In this document: positions 58,501 to 64,000 of the stretch, in pieces
How positions within the stretch are numbered: position 1 is the stretch's first letter
Layout: every line of letters begins with the position of its first letter
NCBI GenBank assembly: GCA_902728285.1
Contig: CACVBU010000700.1
Location: 286,047 to 350,046 of the forward strand
Direction: 5' to 3'
From: Clytia hemisphaerica
Taxonomy: Eukaryota; Cnidaria; Hydrozoa; Leptothecata; Clytiidae
Length of the DNA: 64,000 nucleotides
Position numbers and translations under genes: made by a program
Notes under the pieces: model-generated
Databases searched by the model: none
Told to the model about the DNA's origin: nothing
What the model saw: the letters and a program-made list of their open reading frames with translations, nothing else

Positions 58501-58544
58501 CATTCATATCCTGACAGTGACACGGTCCACTTTTCAGGGATGAG

Positions 58545-58682
58545 CTGGAGTTTTTACAAGATACTTCACTAATTGGTCATTTGAAGTGATAGAGATGACG
58601 CGTTCTTTAGAAAAAGTAACAAATTTGTTTTATTACTGGTTAACGACCAACCAAATCAAATAAGAGCTTGTAAAAACTCCAG
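58545..58682. mobile_element. small inverted-repeat element
   Basis: CTGGAGTTTTTACAAG (58545-58560) and its exact inverse CTTGTAAAAACTCCAG (58667-58682) enclose about 106 bp. No frame inside. Confidence 0.6.
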
Positions 58683-58778
58683 CGTGTCCCACTTTTCAAA
58701 CTTCCAACGGCACGTCCCCGTCGTCGGCCGTCAACCAAAGTCATAGCCGGCCCGGCCCAAACTTGATGTTCAGTCCGA

Positions 58779-58897
58779 TTTAACTGTAGTGTACTAAGAC
58801 TTTACCTCCTACAACCTACAACCTACAACCCCTTTATACTACGATATAATATGAGCAGATAATACTCAGTAACTTGTCTTAGTATGCTACAGTTAAA
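58779..58897. mobile_element. small inverted-repeat element
   Basis: The arms TTTAACTGTAGTGTACTAAG and CTTAGTATGCTACAGTTAAA are inverse with few mismatches. The interior includes a CTACAACCTACAACC run. Confidence 0.65.
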
Positions 58898-59634
58898 CCC
58901 AACTGTGTTCACGCTCGCTGTACGGGACAGATGAAGGAGAACAGAGGTAAATGGTAAATGTGTTTTTACAGTTTTAAGTTTTTGATTGCTTTGGCTCCCA
59001 AAGAGAAATGTTTGTTTGAATCAATTGTAAAAGGGGTTACGCACGATACGAAAATCTCGTGTTCGCAAGCGAAAGGTTTTTTACACTGCATACCGTAGGA
59101 TTGCTAAAATTCCTTATTTCCAGCGAAACGTTCCGATTGCTAGTCCAGTATGGATTTCGTGTAACTAACCTCGAAGTTCTTCGGCGTACAACTGAAACGT
59201 TTTTGGCGCATTGGCGTAAGAGTACTTACAAAGATTGTTTGATTTTCAGTTGGCGTATAGTAATAATTCCAGCTCGGCGTGAATGACTCCATAATCCATC
59301 GATTTTTAGCTTCCATTTGGCTAAATTTGCTTTCGCTCGCTTGCGCTCGCGTCAATTTATTAATTATGTTGGCGCATGCGCCTCTTTTCCCATCTTGCAC
59401 CCTTATTGAAAAATTGAATGTTAGTACAAAAGAAATTTTGCTTGGCGTGAGGCTTGCTGCACGGAAAAATATCTTCGGCGCGAGATTTCGTGGAATCCAT
59501 ACTGGTTGCTAGTGTACAACGGAAAAGGACCAAAACGCCACAAAAGTAGATTTAACACCGATTTTAGACGCCTAGAAGCAAAAAGATCCCGGAGACGGCG
59601 CAGGCATGTTTTCTCGGGAATGAGAAAGTTAGCC
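58898..59634. other. non-coding stretch
   Basis: No supported gene. Frames open on both strands at 59140-59757 lack domains, and the last of them runs into the TIR element. Confidence 0.5.
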
Positions 59635-60713
59635 ATAGACCTTTTCGCCTTTCCGTCCGCCATCTTGAATTGTATGCAAAAATACAGGAACGAAAATGCC
59701 GTGGTTGGATTTAGTTGGAATGTATGCAAAACATATGCAAGTTTACACAAAGATTAAAAAGACAACAAAGCATCTTATAAATAAATATTATAACAGTTAC
59801 ATCAATATGCCTTCTTACCTGTCTTTAAAAATATAAATAAAAGTAATCACGGAAAAGGACGCGAAAAAAAAAGACATAAGTGTGAGAACAGAGTAATCAA
59901 ACTCGTTAGAAAAAGTACCATTAGAAGTCATAAAAAAATCAACCTGAATAAATGCAATCGAAATCCCAGAGAACTTCATAATTCCCCAAACAACATTACA
60001 TTACTATGTCAAACTCCCATTACATAAATTTTACAATTACGTCAGAGTAGACTACGCTCGCCCCCGAAAAGGTTTATTTGGAAAGGGTAATTACATTTTA
60101 TTGTTCGCTTCTTTTTTAAAGATTGGCCGGGTTGGAAAAGTATGAATTTCTTTGTACATATTTTACCTACCCCAAATATTTAGGAGGTTGAGTTTTAAAC
60201 AAATGGTCAAGTTGAAACGAACGATAAATGTATCAAGGTCTGTTTTATTTACCCCCTGGTGACTTAACAAAAGAGACTTAACTCGATGTTACAATCCAAT
60301 TATTTAAAGTTTGTCTCGGCCTTTTTATAATGAGCGAGACATACGTTCTCTGATTACGCAATTTTCATATTGACATTTTCGAGGCATTTTGATGTAACTG
60401 TATAATCATAAGAACAATAAAAGATGGAATTTCTTAATCCAAAAGGAAATATTTACAGAACAACAAAAGCCTTTTAGGAATTTGTTCTTAAAGACATTGC
60501 ATATTCTGTTTTCATGCCATAAAAAAATTCCACAAAGACGGAGTACACACATCAAACTTTCAAAACACGCAAACTGAAAGCAGTAATTATTACTTTGTCA
60601 ATGTTTTGATTTGATCATTTGGCGGCTCTATTCCCAGGAGAATAATTTGCCGTCAGCCGAATAAGGATTGTTTTTTACCTTCGCGGGTGATTTTTCAGTT
60701 TGAGTTTCTGTCT
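59635..60713. mobile_element. second copy of the 20538-21271 TIR element, interrupted and truncated
   Basis: 59635-59793 and 60401-60713 together match 20538 to about 21014 almost base for base. A 607-bp element sits between them. The right third of the element, including its right terminus, is missing; the sequence passes directly into LINE sequence at about 60714. Confidence 0.85.
59794..60400. mobile_element. 607-bp TIR element with 5-bp TATAA duplication
   Basis: The termini CAGTTACATCAA-ATGCC and its inverse GGCAT-TTTGATGTAACTG are flanked by TATAA on both sides (59789-59793 and 60401-60405). The related copy at 20538-21271 has a single uninterrupted TATAA at the same place, so both ends and the duplication are confirmed internally. 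No transposase frame. The superfamily is unassigned. Confidence 0.88.
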
Positions 60714-61651
60714 ACATGGTAAGTTATCTAGTCCAGTCCATATGAAATATGGAGTACCGCAAGGCTCTGTCTTAGGTCCTCTTCTGTTTCTTATTTACAT
60801 TATAATGATATCCCAAATGCTTCTAAAATCTTCTCATTTACACTTTTTGCTGACGATACATGTCTTTTAGCAGAACATGAGAATCTTAAAGACCTAGAAA
60901 CTCTTGTAAACAATGAAATCAAAGAAATACAATCTTGGTTGAACAATAATATAATAGGTTATCTCTGAATGTAAAAAAATCTTGTTATCTTTTATTTACA
61001 GGAAAAAATGATATAGTAGAGGATTTCAATATCATTATGGGAAATGATGCTCTCACCAAGCTTAATGTAGTCAAATATCTAGGAGTGATGATTGATGATA
61101 GACTTGAATGGAAAGAACAGGTAAATAATATCTTAACGAAAGTCAAACAAGGGTCAGGTATTATGAGAAAGGTAAGTTATCTTGTTCCCAACTCTGTCAA
61201 TCGTTCTCTCTACTATAGCTTTATTCAATCTCATATTCAATATTCAATCACTTCCTGGGGATCTCCTTCAACCAAAGGGTTGTCAAAGATAAGTGAAGTA
61301 ACAAATAAAATAATCAACAAAATAAACAAATATAAACTACCAGATGATGAAATCTTTGCACCTTTAACTTTAAATCAGTTATATAAATTACAATGTTGCA
61401 AGTTAATATATAGTTACATTAAGCTTAAAAATCTTCCATCTACACTTAAATCTTTGTTCAATGAACCTGATCATAACCATGAAACCAGATTAGCAGGTAA
61501 CGGAGGTATAGAAGTAATACACTTTGCCGATGCTGCCCATCCAATTATGTTTTACAGCCCTCAGTTTTGGAATGCCTATGGTGCCCAAATTAAAGATCTC
61601 AACCCGTTTAGTTCCTTTGTGTCGTCTTTAAAACGAAAAATTACTTCATAG
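60714..61651 (+). pseudogene. 5'-truncated LINE ORF2 C-terminal half
   Basis: Begins within RT: YGVPQGSVLGPLLFLIY (about 60748-60800), one frame change, then FTLFADDTCLLAE with the catalytic FADD (60838-60880). After another frame change, a long open stretch to 61651 contains VKYLGVMIDDRLEWKEQV (RT thumb) and LVPNSVNRSLYYSFIQSHI. Its C-terminus is that of CR1/Jockey-like LINEs. 5' truncation is usual for LINE insertions. Two frameshifts make it non-functional. Confidence 0.85.
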
Positions 61652-62607
61652 TTCAAGTTATTTCTTAAACCATTTCTTAATATTTAGTAACATTCACTTG
61701 TATATATCCACCATTTTCGCGCCAATATCCCATGCCATTTGTAGCTAAAAATAGCTAATTTTAAGAGCCAGTTTTTCTAAGAGCGGGGCAGGTCCAATAG
61801 TTTGAAACTTAGATTTTTTTCATTTTTGGATATGTTATTAAGTATAATGAACTGAGTAAAGTCCCAAATTTTTTTGGTCTGAAAATCCATAATGGCGGAT
61901 TTATGGCAATTTGAAGTTTTTGGGATTTTTTGGCATTGCACTTAAATTGATTTTTGTTATGAAATTATGCTTTCTCACATCAGAATGAGGAATTCTTTTT
62001 TGGGTATCCTGAAAATATGGGCGGTCAACTATCCAATTTTCAAAAAAAATCAAAATTTTCAAAATGGTAGCCTGAGCAATGACGTCACAAAAACGCTACA
62101 ATTTTGATTTTTGGGGTAATTCAGAGACACCTGACCAGTGTCAGGGGAGTTTTTATCTGATCAAAAGGATTATTTCTGATAGTTCAGTCCTTGGACTATC
62201 CATTTGAGGTCATTGCAACAAAAAATTCCGGCCCCACTGGCCCCTAGAGGCCCGAAAAGCCTGATATGTCTGAAAAAAGTACCAACTTTAGCTCCCATTT
62301 TCCAGAGATCCCAACATTGTCTGGCATCCAACTCTTTTGTTCCTCAGAGACAACCTCCTAGTCTCTCAGGAACAAAAGAGAAACCTATGTGACCTTGCTC
62401 CATTAATTTTTTATCTCAATTTGAAATTTTTTAAAACTTCGATCAAAAAATGACCAAAAAATGGGATATTTTGGTTCATTGGAAAACTTTGAAGGGGTCT
62501 AGGTCCATGAATTGGATGTAAAATCAGAGCTAAGACAAATACTTCATAATAAAACCATGAGATTAGGGGGAAAAAGTTGTCAAAAGTTCATTTTTAGTCC
62601 AAAAATA
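61652..62607. other. non-coding stretch before the large palindrome
   Basis: Contains a hairpin at about 62329-62378: CTCTTTTGTTCCTCAGAGAC and its inverse with one mismatch, loop AACCTCCTA. The rest may be the outer part of the palindromic element, whose partner would lie beyond the window. No gene seen. Confidence 0.55.
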
Positions 62608-64000
62608 CGCTTTTTTTCAATTTTTCAACTTGAGCTGAAGACATTCCATTGCACCCAACAATTGGCCAATAAAAAATAATTTTGATGCCATAATCATTTT
62701 TCTTCAACCAAACCCAGAAACGTTTCCAGGGAAATCAAATGTGATACTCTATGATGTCTTATGGAGGCTGAAAATTCACTCAAAGACCACTTCTAACTTC
62801 GCTGACCCCCTTAACTTTGCAAAAATGGCTTAAAAACACAATTTTGGCTGAATTTTATACACAAAATGAGTCCTCAAAGATACTTGAGTCTTAATTTTGT
62901 GAAAGGATCCCATTTAGAGTGCAAAGTTTGACCAAGAACTAAAGTTTCTGACCTTTCCTTCAAAGATTGAGCCAAGCTAAACGTCCCTTCAAACTCTCAA
63001 ACTCTGAAAATCTTGATCATATTGCTCAAAACTGCTATTTTGGCTCAAATTTTACACAGAAGGAGTTCCCCCAAGACACTTGATTCTTGATTTTGTGAAA
63101 GAATCATATTGATAGTGCAAATTCTGATAAGGATCTTAACCTAAAGATCTCTCCTTCAGAGGCTAAGCCTGGCTAAATGTGCTTCTAAACTCTCAAATCT
63201 TCAAAAATGACTTAGGAGCACCTCTACAACGGTTTTGTCATCCATTTTTTGGACTTTCATATAAAGGCATATGTTCCAACATTCAAAAGATCTCTTAAAC
63301 TCCATCCTGTCTATAGATCTTTTGAATGTTGGAACATATGCCTTTATATAAAAGTCCAAAAAATGGATGACAAAACCGTTGTAGAGGTGCTTCTAAGTCA
63401 TTTTCGAAGATTTGAGAGTTTAGAAGCACATTTTAGCCAGGCTTAGCCTCTGAAGGAGAGATCTTTAGGTTAAGATCTTTATCAGAATTTGCACTATCAA
63501 TATGATTCTTTCACAAAATCAAGAATCAAGTGTCTTGGGGGAACCCCTTCTGTGTAAAATTTGAGCCAAAATAGCAGTTTTGAGCAATATGATCAAGATT
63601 TTCAGAGTTTGAGAGTTTGAAGGGGCGTTTAGCTTGGCTCAATCTTTGAAGGAAAGGTCAGAAACTTTAGTTCTTGGTCAAACTTTGCACTCTAAATGGG
63701 ATCCTTTCACAAAATTAAGACTCGAGTATCTTTGAGGACTCATTTTGTGTATAAAATTCAGCCAAAATTGTGTTTTTAAGCCATTTTTACAAAGTTAAGG
63801 GGGTCAGTGGAGTTAGAAGTGGTCTTTGAGTGAATTTTCAGCCTCCATAAGACATCATAGAGTATCACATTTGATTTTCCTGGAAACCTTTCTGGGTTTG
63901 GTTGAAGAAAAATGATTATGGCATCAAAATTATTTTTTATTGGCCAATTGTTGGGTGCAATGGAATGTCTTCAGCTCAAGTCGAAAAATTGAAAAAAGCG
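62608..64000. repeat. very large imperfect palindrome, arms at least 685 bp
   Basis: The left arm 62608-63292 is the inverse of 63314-64000, with a 21-base loop (63293-63313). Substitutions and single-base indels are scattered along the arms (for example GACTTTCATA on the left against GACTTTTATA in the inverse of the right). The right arm is cut by the window end, so the full length is unknown. Consistent with a foldback transposon or an inverted tandem duplication. Confidence 0.92.

Noticed and set aside
59421-59757. 109- and 83-codon frames on opposite strands
   Set aside because: They cross the border of the TIR element and have no domain.

Overview
The window is eukaryotic and almost certainly animal. 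It is AT-rich, its genes have GT-AG introns, and most of it is transposable-element debris. The best clue to the host is a complete green-fluorescent-protein family gene whose spacing and C-terminal half read like hydrozoan GFPs. With cnidarian-style LINEs, a tRNA-derived SINE and many MITEs, this suggests a hydrozoan cnidarian; the species is inference.

Layout. 1-880: a tandemly repeated ~390-bp unit. 1378-2380: a small secreted cystine-knot (CTCK) gene with a TATA box, a candidate 5' exon and a poly(A) signal. 2558-4665: a MITE and duplicated non-coding blocks. 4922-8300 (minus): a four-exon GFP-like gene with TATA box and 5' UTR exon; the spliced protein is 233 aa with a QYG chromophore. 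8300-15450: non-coding sequence with a TTAA-flanked MITE and a hAT-like MITE. 15450-18880: two decayed LINEs, one carrying nested insertions. 18900-25800: MITEs and dispersed repeats.

25827-28126 (plus): the first exons of a RUN-domain gene resembling PLEKHM2/SKIP. Its next intron holds a 9.27-kb Ty3/Gypsy chromovirus-like retrotransposon (28298-37565, minus) with near-identical LTRs, PBS, PPT, gag, frameshifted pol and a chromodomain. It also holds a LINE endonuclease fragment and a decayed SGNH-hydrolase-like ORF1. A candidate downstream exon lies at 40840-40961. 42297-43128 is a broken gene with a zinc-ligand pattern like the RAG1 N-terminal region.

43130-48672 holds MITEs, paired dispersed repeats, two adjacent minisatellites and a 355-bp GATT microsatellite ending just before the acceptor of the next gene. 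48699-51418 is an intact 877-aa, 11-finger C2H2 zinc-finger gene with SUMO consensus sites and a SUMO-interacting motif. 51457-51710 is a tRNA-derived SINE. 53390-54870 is a foldback element. 54961-56650 is a decayed gag-like region split by a Tc1/mariner-like MITE. 58500-60713 has small MITEs and a second copy of a TIR element containing a 607-bp insertion; the copy at 20538-21271 shows the empty site. 60714-61651 is a 5'-truncated LINE. 62608-64000 is a very large imperfect palindrome running off the window.

The four host genes (CTCK, GFP-like, RUN, zinc finger) have no visible functional link. The window reads as gene islands in a transposon-dense region.
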